NCBI GenBank assembly: GCA_964057225.1
Contig: OZ059899.1
Span: 1,302,001-1,366,000, forward strand
Origin: Auanema rhodensis
Lineage: Eukaryota > Nematoda > Chromadorea > Rhabditida > Rhabditidae
DNA: 64,000 bases
Reading direction: 5' to 3'
A program made the translations under genes and the position numbers. This document shows, piece by piece, positions 1 through 10,881 of the stretch (position 1 is its first letter; every line of letters starts with the position of its first letter). The notes beneath the pieces were generated by a model. The model saw only the letters and a program-made list of their open reading frames with translations. It searched no databases and had not been told where the DNA came from.

Positions 1-160
1 ACTTATATCAGTTGATATCTCGGTGCATTTTTAAGTTAGCGCAAATCTGATAACACAGATCGACGCAGCTTAAAAATCCGCATCGAATGCACTATACTAC
101 ATTGAGAAACGCTTAATACAAAAATTAGTTATGATTGTTTGAAAAATGATGCATTAGTGT

Positions 161-188
161 ATGTTGAGTTTCCATGTACACTCAACAT
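161..188. other. 9-bp dyad in the conserved part of the monomer (shown for U1)
   Basis: ATGTTGAGT (161-169) is the exact reverse complement of ACTCAACAT (180-188), with a 10-base spacer 'ttccatgtac'. An overlapping shorter dyad, GTGTA (157-161) and TACAC (177-181), shares the same bases. The stretch is nearly invariant across the array: the only changes I noticed inside it are in U53 ('gtatattg') and U79 ('gtgtttgttg'). Such a conserved dyad could be a protein-binding site or a small cruciform; which protein, if any, is unknown. Confidence 0.8.
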
Positions 189-199
189 TGCTTCCAAAA

Positions 200-235
200 A
201 CATTTTGACAAAAATTTTTTCGAAAAATTTCAAAA
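200..235. other. A/T-run block with TTTTTCGAAAAA palindrome (shown for U1)
   Basis: A perfect 12-bp palindrome (216-227) sits among runs of four to six A or T bases at roughly helical spacing. The centre is altered to 'tttttttgaaaa' in one group (U8, U17, U21, U24, U28, U29, U54, U56, U66 and others), which removes the CG. Runs of A and T phased with the helix commonly cause intrinsic DNA curvature and are frequent in satellites; curvature here is inferred, not shown. Confidence 0.65.
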
Positions 236-338
236 TAATTTAGCAAAAAGTAGATGTTTTTAGATTCCATTTTTCAAGGCAAAGACGATGGACAATGTTA
301 TTCAACGAAAAAATTGATTCTTCAGGGTGAAAATCGAG

Positions 339-360
339 GATATAAGTGTGAACTTATATC
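339..360. other. 9-bp dyad spanning the monomer junction (shown for U1/U2)
   Basis: GATATAAGT (339-347) and ACTTATATC (352-360) are exact reverse complements around a 4-base 'gtga'. The right arm overlaps a second dyad, ATATCA (356-361) and TGATAT (364-369), around 'gt'. The 'acctatatc' monomers (U90, U92, U94, U126, U131, U134) break the first dyad at one pair. The true biological unit boundary is arbitrary; this dyad shows that the phase chosen here cuts a symmetrical element. Confidence 0.8.
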
Positions 361-702
361 AGTTGATATCTCGGTGCATTTTTAAGCTAGCGCAAATCTG
401 ATAACACAGATCGACGTAGCTTAAAAATCCGCAGCGAATGCACTATACTACATTGAGAAACGCTTGATACAAAAATTAGTTATGATCGTTTGAAAAATGA
501 TGCATTAGTGTATGTTGAGTTTCCATGTACACTCAACATTGCTTCCAAAAACATTTTGACAAAAATTTTTTCGAAAAATTTCAAAATAATTTAGCAAAAA
601 GTAGATGTTTTTAGATTTCATTTTTCAAGGCAAAGACGATGGACAATGTTATTCAACGAAAAAATTGATTCTTCAGGGTGAAAATCGAGGATATAAGTGT
701 GA
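352..702 (+). repeat. Representative monomer (U2) with internal landmarks
   Basis: U2 shows the typical layout. Unit positions 1-9 form the right arm of a junction-spanning dyad. Positions 23-92 hold a nested inverted repeat. Positions 139-188 include a highly conserved dyad region. Positions 200-235 are A/T runs around TTTTTCGAAAAA. Positions 236-351 carry most of the 3' diagnostic sites. Variable sites used to type monomers are unit position 36 (gCtagc or gTtagc), 83 (cATcg or cAGcg), 103 (aTtgag or aCtgag), 115-118 (cttaat, cttgat, ctcgat or cctgat), 147 (aatGat or aatCat), 231-237 (caaaataa, caaaagaa, cagaataa or caaataaa), 267-275 (ccattttt, tcattttt or ccatttct), 290 (gatGgac or gatAgac), 316-317 (ttGAttc, ttAAttc or ttATttc) and 324-326 (cagGgtg, cagAgtg or catTgtg). 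Confidence 0.9.
374..443. other. Nested inverted repeat (shown for U2)
   Basis: ATTTTTAAGCT (378-388) pairs with AGCTTAAAAAT (418-428). Inside the 29-base spacer, ATCTG (396-400) pairs with CAGAT (407-411) around 'ataaca'. Outside, GTGCAT (374-379) pairs with ATGCAC (438-443) after a 9-base bulge. Together these could form one long imperfect hairpin or cruciform. In gTtagc monomers the 11-bp arm has one mismatch (a G.U pair if transcribed); the 'gcaactt' monomers also break one pair. Confidence 0.75.
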
Positions 703-1404
703 ACTTATATCAGTTGATATCTCGGTGCATTTTTAAGCTAGCGCAAATCTGATAACACAGATCGACGCAGCTTAAAAATCCGCAGCGAATGCACTATACT
801 ACATTGAGAAACGCTCGATACAAAAATTAGTTATGATCGTTTGAAAAATGATGCATTAGTGTATGTTGAGTTTCCATGTACACTCAACATTGCTTCCAAA
901 AACATTTTGACAAAAATTTTTTCGAAAAATTTCAAAATAATTTAGCAAAAAGTAGATGTTTTTAGATTCCATTTCTCAAGGCAAAGACGATGGACAATGT
1001 TATTCAACGAAAAAATTATTTCTTCAGGGTGAAAATCGAGGATATAAGTGTGAACTTATATCAGTTGATATCTCGGTGCATTTTTAAGTTAGCGCAAATC
1101 TGATAACACAGATCGACGCAGCTTAAAAATCCGCATCGAATGCACTATACTACACTGAGAAACGCTTGATACAAAAATTAGTTATGATCGTTTGAAAAAT
1201 GATGCATTAGTGTATGTTGAGTTTCCATGTACACTCAACATTGCTTCCAAAAATATTTTGACAAAAATTTTTTCGAAAAATTTCAAAATAATTTAGCAAA
1301 AAGTAGATGTTTTTAGATTTCATTTTTCAAGGCAAAGACGATGGACAATGTTATTCAACGAAAAAATTAATTCTTCAGGGTGAAAATCGAGGATATAAGT
1401 GTGA

Positions 1405-2808
1405 ACTTATATCAGTTGATATCTCGGTGCATTTTTAAGCTAGCGCAAATCTGATAACACAGATCGACGCAGCTTAAAAATCCGCATCGAATGCACTATA
1501 CTACATTGAGAAACGCTTAATACAAAAATTAGTTATGATCGTTTGAAAAATGATGCATTAGTGTATGTTGAGTTTCCATGTACACTCAACATTGCTTCCA
1601 AAAACATTTTGACAAAAATTTTTTCGAAAAATTTCAAAATAATTTAGCAAAAAGTAGATGTTTTTAGATTTCATTTTTCAAGGCAAAGACGATGGACAAT
1701 GTTATTCAACGAAAAAATTAATTCTTCAGGGTGAAAATCGAGGATATAAGTGTGAACTTATATCAGTTGATATCTCGGTGCATTTTTAAGCTAGCGCAAA
1801 TCTGATAACACAGATCGACGCAGCTTAAAAATCCGCATCGAATGCACTATACTACATTGAGAAACGCTTAATACAAAAATTAGTTATGATCGTTTGAAAA
1901 ATGATGCATTAGTGTATGTTGAGTTTCCATGTACACTCAACATTGCTTCCAAAAACATTTTGACAAAAATTTTTTCGAAAAATTTCAAAATAATTTAGCA
2001 AAAAGTAGATGTTTTTAGATTCCATTTTTCAAGGCAAAGACGATGGACAATGTTATTCAACGAAAAAATTAATTCTTCAGAGTGAAAATTGAGGATATAA
2101 GTGTGAACTTATATCAGTTGATATCTCGGTGCATTTTTAAGCTAGCGCAAATCTGATAACACAGATCGACGCAACTTAAAAATCCGCATCGAATGCACTA
2201 TACTACATTGAGAAACGCTTGATACAAAAATTAGTTATGATCGTTTGAAAAATGATGCATTAGTGTATGTTGAGTTTCCATGTACACTCAACATTGCTTC
2301 CAAAAACATTTTGACAAAAATTTTTTCGAAAAATTTCAAATAAATTTAGCAAAAAGTAGATGTTTTTAGATTCCATTTCTCAAGGCAAAGACGATGGACA
2401 ATGTTATTCAACGAAAAAATTAATTCTTCAGGGTGAAAATTGAGGATATAAGTGTGAACTTATATCAGTTGATATCTCGGTGCATTTTTAAGCTAGCGCA
2501 AATCTGATAACACAGATCGACGCAGCTTAAAAATCCGCATCGAATGCACTATACTACATTGAGAAACGCTTGATACAAAAATTAGTTATGATCGTTTGAA
2601 AAATGATGCATTAGTGTATGTTGAGTTTCCATGTACACTCAACATTGCTTCCAAAAACATTTTGACAAAAATTTTTTTGAAAAATTTCAGAATAATTTAG
2701 CAAAAAGTAGATGTTTTTAGATTCCATTTTTCAAGGCAAAGACGATGGACAATGTTATTCAACGAAAAAATTATTTCTTCAGGGTGAAAATCGAGGATAT
2801 AAGTGTGA
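1405..2808 (+). repeat. Four-monomer module, copy 1 (U5-U8)
   Basis: The module is four haplotypes in order: a 'tttcattttt' monomer; a 'cagagtg' monomer; a monomer with 'gcaactt' plus 'caaataaattt'; and a monomer with 'tttttttgaaaa' plus 'cagaataa'. The same order is found at U14-U17 (4564-5967), U18-U21 (5968-7371), U25-U28 (8425-9828) and U51-U54 (17551-18954). U14-U17 and U18-U21 are directly adjacent, so this module was duplicated in tandem at least once. Confidence 0.8.
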
Positions 2809-4563
2809 ACTTATATCAGTTGATATCTCGGTGCATTTTTAAGTTAGCGCAAATCTGATAACACAGATCGACGCAGCTTAAAAATCCGCATCGAATGCAC
2901 TATACTACACTGAGAAACGCTTGATACAAAAATTAGTTATGATCGTTTGAAAAATGATGCATTAGTGTATGTTGAGTTTCCATGTACACTCAACATTGCT
3001 TCCAAAAACATTTTGACAAAAATTTTTTCGAAAAATTTCAAAATAATTTAGCAAAAAGTAGATGTTTTTAGATTCCATTTCTCAAGGCAAAGACGATGGA
3101 CAATGTTATTCAACGAAAAAATTATTTCTTCAGGGTGAAAATCGAGGATATAAGTGTGAACTTATATCAGTTGATATCTCGGTGCATTTTTAAGTTAGCG
3201 CAAATCTGATAACACAGATCGACGCAGCTTAAAAATCCGCATCGAATGCACTATACTACATTGAGAAACGCTTGATACAAAAATTAGTTATGATCGTTTG
3301 AAAAATGATGCATTAGTGTATGTTGAGTTTCCATGTACACTCAACATTGCTTCCAAAAACATTTTGACAAAAATTTTTTCGAAAAATTTCAAAATAATTT
3401 AGCAAAAAGTAGATGTTTTTAGATTCCATTTTTCAAGGCAAAGACGATGGACAATGTTATTCAACGAAAAAATTGATTCTTCAGGGTGAAAATCGAGGAT
3501 ATAAGTGTGAACTTATATCAGTTGATATCTCGGTGCATTTTTAAGCTAGCGCAAATCTGATAACACAGATCGACGCAGCTTAAAAATCCGCATCGAATGC
3601 ACTATACTACATTGAGAAACGCTTGATACAAAAATTAGTTATGATCGTTTGAAAAATGATGCATTAGTGTATGTTGAGTTTCCATGTACACTCAACATTG
3701 CTTCCAAAAATATTTTGACAAAAATTTTTTCGAAAAATTTCAAAATAATTTAGCAAAAAGTAGATGTTTTTAGATTTCATTTTTCAAGGCAAAGACGATG
3801 GACAATGTTATTCAACGAAAAAATTAATTCTTCAGGGTGAAAATCGAGGATATAAGTGTGAACTTATATCAGTTGATATCTCGGTGCATTTTTAAGCTAG
3901 CGCAAATCTGATAACACAGATCGACGCAGCTTAAAAATCCGCATCGAATGCACTATACTACATTGAGAAACGCTTAATACAAAAATTAGTTATGATCGTT
4001 TGAAAAATGATGCATTAGTGTATGTTGAGTTTCCATGTACACTCAACATTGCTTCCAAAAACATTTTGACAAAAATTTTTTCGAAAAATTTCAAAATAAT
4101 TTAGCAAAAAGTAGATGTTTTTAGATTTCATTTTTCAAGGCAAAGACGATGGACAATGTTATTCAACGAAAAAATTGATTCTTCAGGGTGAAAATCGAGG
4201 ATATAAGTGTGAACTTATATCAGTTGATATCTCGGTGCATTTTTAAGCTAGCGCAAATCTGATAACACAGATCGACGCAGCTTAAAAATCCGCAGCGAAT
4301 GCACTATACTACATTGAGAAACGCTCGATACAAAAATTAGTTATGATCGTTTGAAAAATGATGCATTAGTGTATGTTGAGTTTCCATGTACACTCAACAT
4401 TGCTTCCAAAAACATTTTGACAAAAATTTTTTCGAAAAATTTCAAAATAATTTAGCAAAAAGTAGATGTTTTTAGATTCCATTTCTCAAGGCAAAGACGA
4501 TGGACAATGTTATTCAACGAAAAAATTATTTCTTCAGGGTGAAAATCGAGGATATAAGTGTGA

Positions 4564-7371
4564 ACTTATATCAGTTGATATCTCGGTGCATTTTTAAGCT
4601 AGCGCAAATCTGATAACACAGATCGACGCAGCTTAAAAATCCGCATCGAATGCACTATACTACATTGAGAAACGCTTAATACAAAAATTAGTTATGATCG
4701 TTTGAAAAATGATGCATTAGTGTATGTTGAGTTTCCATGTACACTCAACATTGCTTCCAAAAACATTTTGACAAAAATTTTTTCGAAAAATTTCAAAATA
4801 ATTTAGCAAAAAGTAGATGTTTTTAGATTTCATTTTTCAAGGCAAAGACGATGGACAATGTTATTCAACGAAAAAATTAATTCTTCAGGGTGAAAATCGA
4901 GGATATAAGTGTGAACTTATATCAGTTGATATCTCGGTGCATTTTTAAGCTAGCGCAAATCTGATAACACAGATCGACGCAGCTTAAAAATCCGCATCGA
5001 ATGCACTATACTACATTGAGAAACGCTTAATACAAAAATTAGTTATGATCGTTTGAAAAATGATGCATTAGTGTATGTTGAGTTTCCATGTACACTCAAC
5101 ATTGCTTCCAAAAACATTTTGACAAAAATTTTTTCGAAAAATTTCAAAATAATTTAGCAAAAAGTAGATGTTTTTAGATTCCATTTTTCAAGGCAAAGAC
5201 GATGGACAATGTTATTCAACGAAAAAATTAATTCTTCAGAGTGAAAATTGAGGATATAAGTGTGAACTTATATCAGTTGATATCTCGGTGCATTTTTAAG
5301 CTAGCGCAAATCTGATAACACAGATCGACGCAACTTAAAAATCCGCATCGAATGCACTATACTACATTGAGAAACGCTTGATACAAAAATTAGTTATGAT
5401 CGTTTGAAAAATGATGCATTAGTGTATGTTGAGTTTCCATGTACACTCAACATTGCTTCCAAAAACATTTTGACAAAAATTTTTTCGAAAAATTTCAAAT
5501 AAATTTAGCAAAAAGTAGATGTTTTTAGATTCCATTTCTCAAGGCAAAGACGATGGACAATGTTATTCAACGAAAAAATTAATTCTTCAGGGTGAAAATT
5601 GAGGATATAAGTGTGAACTTATATCAGTTGATATCTCGGTGCATTTTTAAGCTAGCGCAAATCTGATAACACAGATCGACGCAGCTTAAAAATCCGCATC
5701 GAATGCACTATACTACATTGAGAAACGCTTGATACAAAAATTAGTTATGATCGTTTGAAAAATGATGCATTAGTGTATGTTGAGTTTCCATGTACACTCA
5801 ACATTGCTTCCAAAAACATTTTGACAAAAATTTTTTTGAAAAATTTCAAAATAATTTAGCAAAAAGTAGATGTTTTTAGATTTCATTTTTCAAGGCAAAG
5901 ACGATGGACAATGTTATTCAACGAAAAAATTAATTCTTCAGGGTGAAAATCGAGGATATAAGTGTGAACTTATATCAGTTGATATCTCGGTGCATTTTTA
6001 AGCTAGCGCAAATCTGATAACACAGATCGACGCAGCTTAAAAATCCGCATCGAATGCACTATACTACATTGAGAAACGCTTAATACAAAAATTAGTTATG
6101 ATCGTTTGAAAAATGATGCATTAGTGTATGTTGAGTTTCCATGTACACTCAACATTGCTTCCAAAAACATTTTGACAAAAATTTTTTCGAAAAATTTCAA
6201 AATAATTTAGCAAAAAGTAGATGTTTTTAGATTTCATTTTTCAAGGCAAAGACGATGGACAATGTTATTCAACGAAAAAATTAATTCTTCAGGGTGAAAA
6301 TCGAGGATATAAGTGTGAACTTATATCAGTTGATATCTCGGTGCATTTTTAAGCTAGCGCAAATCTGATAACACAGATCGACGCAGCTTAAAAATCCGCA
6401 TCGAATGCACTATACTACATTGAGAAACGCTTAATACAAAAATTAGTTATGATCGTTTGAAAAATGATGCATTAGTGTATGTTGAGTTTCCATGTACACT
6501 CAACATTGCTTCCAAAAACATTTTGACAAAAATTTTTTCGAAAAATTTCAAAATAATTTAGCAAAAAGTAGATGTTTTTAGATTCCATTTTTCAAGGCAA
6601 AGACGATGGACAATGTTATTCAACGAAAAAATTAATTCTTCAGAGTGAAAATTGAGGATATAAGTGTGAACTTATATCAGTTGATATCTCGGTGCATTTT
6701 TAAGCTAGCGCAAATCTGATAACACAGATCGACGCAACTTAAAAATCCGCATCGAATGCACTATACTACATTGAGAAACGCTTGATACAAAAATTAGTTA
6801 TGATCGTTTGAAAAATGATGCATTAGTGTATGTTGAGTTTCCATGTACACTCAACATTGCTTCCAAAAACATTTTGACAAAAATTTTTTCGAAAAATTTC
6901 AAATAAATTTAGCAAAAAGTAGATGTTTTTAGATTCCATTTCTCAAGGCAAAGACGATGGACAATGTTATTCAACGAAAAAATTAATTCTTCAGGGTGAA
7001 AATTGAGGATATAAGTGTGAACTTATATCAGTTGATATCTCGGTGCATTTTTAAGCTAGCGCAAATCTGATAACACAGATCGACGCAGCTTAAAAATCCG
7101 CATCGAATGCACTATACTACATTGAGAAACGCTTGATACAAAAATTAGTTATGATCGTTTGAAAAATGATGCATTAGTGTATGTTGAGTTTCCATGTACA
7201 CTCAACATTGCTTCCAAAAACATTTTGACAAAAATTTTTTTGAAAAATTTCAGAATAATTTAGCAAAAAGTAGATGTTTTTAGATTCCATTTTTCAAGGC
7301 AAAGACGATGGACAATGTTATTCAACGAAAAAATTATTTCTTCAGGGTGAAAATCGAGGATATAAGTGTGA
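4564..7371 (+). repeat. Tandem pair of the four-monomer module (U14-U17, U18-U21)
   Basis: Two adjacent 1,404-bp copies carry the haplotype order seen in U5-U8. The 'cagagtg' marker falls at 5240 and 6644, exactly four monomers apart. The junction monomer U17 (5617-5967) is a hybrid: its 'tttttttgaaaa' centre matches U8 and U21, but its 'caaaataa' and 'tttcattttt' 3' half matches monomers such as U4. This is the expected scar of an unequal exchange that produced the pair. Confidence 0.8.
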
Positions 7372-8424
7372 ACTTATATCAGTTGATATCTCGGTGCATT
7401 TTTAAGTTAGCGCAAATCTGATAACACAGATCGACGCAGCTTAAAAATCCGCATCGAATGCACTATACTACACTGAGAAACGCTTGATACAAAAATTAGT
7501 TATGATCGTTTGAAAAATGATGCATTAGTGTATGTTGAGTTTCCATGTACACTCAACATTGCTTCCAAAAACATTTTGACAAAAATTTTTTCGAAAAATT
7601 TCAAAATAATTTAGCAAAAAGTAGATGTTTTTAGATTCCATTTCTCAAGGCAAAGACGATGGACAATGTTATTCAACGAAAAAATTATTTCTTCAGGGTG
7701 AAAATCGAGGATATAAGTGTGAACTTATATCAGTTGATATCTCGGTGCATTTTTAAGTTAGCGCAAATCTGATAACACAGATCGACGCAGCTTAAAAATC
7801 CGCATCGAATGCACTATACTACATTGAGAAACGCTTGATACAAAAATTAGTTATGATCGTTTGAAAAATGATGCATTAGTGTATGTTGAGTTTCCATGTA
7901 CACTCAACATTGCTTCCAAAAACATTTTGACAAAAATTTTTTCGAAAAATTTCAAAATAATTTAGCAAAAAGTAGATGTTTTTAGATTCCATTTTTCAAG
8001 GCAAAGACGATGGACAATGTTATTCAACGAAAAAATTGATTCTTCAGGGTGAAAATCGAGGATATAAGTGTGAACTTATATCAGTTGATATCTCGGTGCA
8101 TTTTTAAGCTAGCGCAAATCTGATAACACAGATCGACGCAGCTTAAAAATCCGCATCGAATGCACTATACTACACTGAGAAACGCTTGATACAAAAATTA
8201 GTTATGATCGTTTGAAAAATGATGCATTAGTGTATGTTGAGTTTCCATGTACACTCAACATTGCTTCCAAAAACATTTTGACAAAAATTTTTTTGAAAAA
8301 TTTCAGAATAATTTAGCAAAAAGTAGATGTTTTTAGATTCCATTTCTCAAGGCAAAGACGATAGACAATGTTATTCAACGAAAAAATTATTTCTTCAGGG
8401 TGAAAATCGAGGATATAAGTGTGA

Positions 8425-9828
8425 ACTTATATCAGTTGATATCTCGGTGCATTTTTAAGTTAGCGCAAATCTGATAACACAGATCGACGCAGCTTAAAAA
8501 TCCGCATCGAATGCACTATACTACACTGAGAAACGCTTGATACAAAAATTAGTTATGATCGTTTGAAAAATGATGCATTAGTGTATGTTGAGTTTCCATG
8601 TACACTCAACATTGCTTCCAAAAACATTTTGACAAAAATTTTTTCGAAAAATTTCAAAATAATTTAGCAAAAAGTAGATGTTTTTAGATTTCATTTTTCA
8701 AGGCAAAGACGATGGACAATGTTATTCAACGAAAAAATTAATTCTTCAGGGTGAAAATCGAGGATATAAGTGTGAACTTATATCAGTTGATATCTCGGTG
8801 CATTTTTAAGCTAGCGCAAATCTGATAACACAGATCGACGCAGCTTAAAAATCCGCATCGAATGCACTATACTACATTGAGAAACGCTTAATACAAAAAT
8901 TAGTTATGATCGTTTGAAAAATGATGCATTAGTGTATGTTGAGTTTCCATGTACACTCAACATTGCTTCCAAAAACATTTTGACAAAAATTTTTTCGAAA
9001 AATTTCAAAATAATTTAGCAAAAAGTAGATGTTTTTAGATTCCATTTTTCAAGGCAAAGACGATGGACAATGTTATTCAACGAAAAAATTAATTCTTCAG
9101 AGTAAAAATTGAGGATATAAGTGTGAACTTATATCAGTTGATATCTCGGTGCATTTTTAAGCTAGCGCAAATCTGATAACACAGATCGACGCAACTTAAA
9201 AATCCGCATCGAATGCACTATACTACATTGAGAAACGCTTGATACAAAAATTAGTTATGATCGTTTGAAAAATGATGCATTAGTGTATGTTGAGTTTCCA
9301 TGTACACTCAACATTGCTTCCAAAAACATTTTGACAAAAATTTTTTCGAAAAATTTCAAATAAATTTAGCAAAAAGTAGATGTTTTTAGATTCCATTTCT
9401 CAAGGCAAAGACGATGGACAATGTTATTCAACGAAAAAATTAATTCTTCAGGGTGAAAATTGAGGATATAAGTGTGAACTTATATCAGTTGATATCTCGG
9501 TGCATTTTTAAGCTAGCGCAAATCTGATAACACAGATCGACGCAGCTTAAAAATCCGCATCGAATGCACTATACTACATTGAGAAACGCTTGATACAAAA
9601 ATTAGTTATGATCGTTTGAAAAATGATGCATTAGTGTATGTTGAGTTTCCATGTACACTCAACATTGCTTCCAAAAACATTTTGACAAAAATTTTTTTGA
9701 AAAATTTCAGAATAATTTAGCAAAAAGTAGATGTTTTTAGATTCCATTTTTCAAGGCAAAGACGATGGACAATGTTATTCAACGAAAAAATTAATTCTTC
9801 AGGGTGAAAATCGAGGATATAAGTGTGA
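8425..9828 (+). repeat. Four-monomer module, copy 4 (U25-U28)
   Basis: It has the same four-haplotype order as U5-U8. The second monomer, U26, carries a private change (cagagtAaaaatt at about 9101-9110), and the first, U25, has gTtagc and aCtgag and therefore differs at its 5' end from U5, U14 and U18. Confidence 0.75.
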
Positions 9829-10881
9829 ACTTATATCAGTTGATATCTCGGTGCATTTTTAAGTTAGCGCAAATCTGATAACACAGATCGACGCAGCTTA
9901 AAAATCCGCATCGAATGCACTATACTACACTGAGAAACGCTTGATACAAAAATTAGTTATGATCGTTTGAAAAATGATGCATTAGTGTATGTTGAGTTTC
10001 CATGTACACTCAACATTGCTTCCAAAAACATTTTGACAAAAATTTTTTTGAAAAATTTCAGAATAATTTAGCAAAAAGTAGATGTTTTTAGATTCCATTT
10101 CTCAAGGCAAAGACGATAGACAATGTTATTCAACGAAAAAATTATTTCTTCAGGGTGAAAATCGAGGATATAAGTGTGAACTTATATCAGTTGATATCTC
10201 GGTGCATTTTTAAGTTAGCGCAAATCTGATAACACAGATCGACGCAGCTTAAAAATCCGCATCGAATGCACTATACTACACTGAGAAACGCTTGATACAA
10301 AAATTAGTTATGATCGTTTGAAAAATGATGCATTAGTGTATGTTGAGTTTCCATGTACACTCAACATTGCTTCCAAAAACATTTTGACAAAAATTTTTTC
10401 GAAAAATTTCAAAATAATTTAGCAAAAAGTAGATGTTTTTAGATTTCATTTTTCAAGGCAAAGACGATGGACAATGTTATTCAACGAAAAAATTAATTCT
10501 TCAGGGTGAAAATCGAGGATATAAGTGTGAACTTATATCAGTTGATATCTCGGTGCATTTTTAAGCTAGCGCAAATCTGATAACACAGATCGACGCAGCT
10601 TACAAATCCGCATCGAATGCACTATACTACATTGAGAAACGCTTAATACAAAAATTAGTTATGATCGTTTGAAAAATGATGCATTAGTGTATGTTGAGTT
10701 TCCATGTACACTCAACATTGCTTCCAAAAACATTTTGACAAAAATTTTTTCGAAAAATTTCAAAATAATTTAGCAAAAAGTAGATGTTTTTAGATTCCAT
10801 TTCTCAAGGCAAAGACGATAGACAATGTTATTCAACGAAAAAATTAATTCTTCAGGGTGAAAATCGAGGATATAAGTGTGA

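Larger units (their letters stand above)
1..10881 (+). repeat. Sub-domain 1 (U1-U31): mosaic of recurring modules
   Basis: Thirty-one monomers, all 351 bp. The monomer types recur in blocks without strict periodicity. The six-monomer run U5-U10 reappears as U18-U23 (displacement 13 monomers), U3 reappears as U13 (10 monomers), and a four-monomer module occurs four times. Monomers ending 'aattgagg' instead of 'aatcgagg' (U6, U7, U15, U16, U19, U20, U26, U27) are characteristic of this part and are otherwise seen only in U53. U24 and U29 share the unusual combination of gatAgac with a 'tttttttgaaaa' centre and are five monomers apart. Confidence 0.85.

Noticed and set aside
215-235. CENP-B box
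   Set aside because: The stretch around 'ttcgaaaaatttc' matches the TTCG and central A of the known box but lacks the required CGGG at its end, so it is not a CENP-B box by the standard definition.
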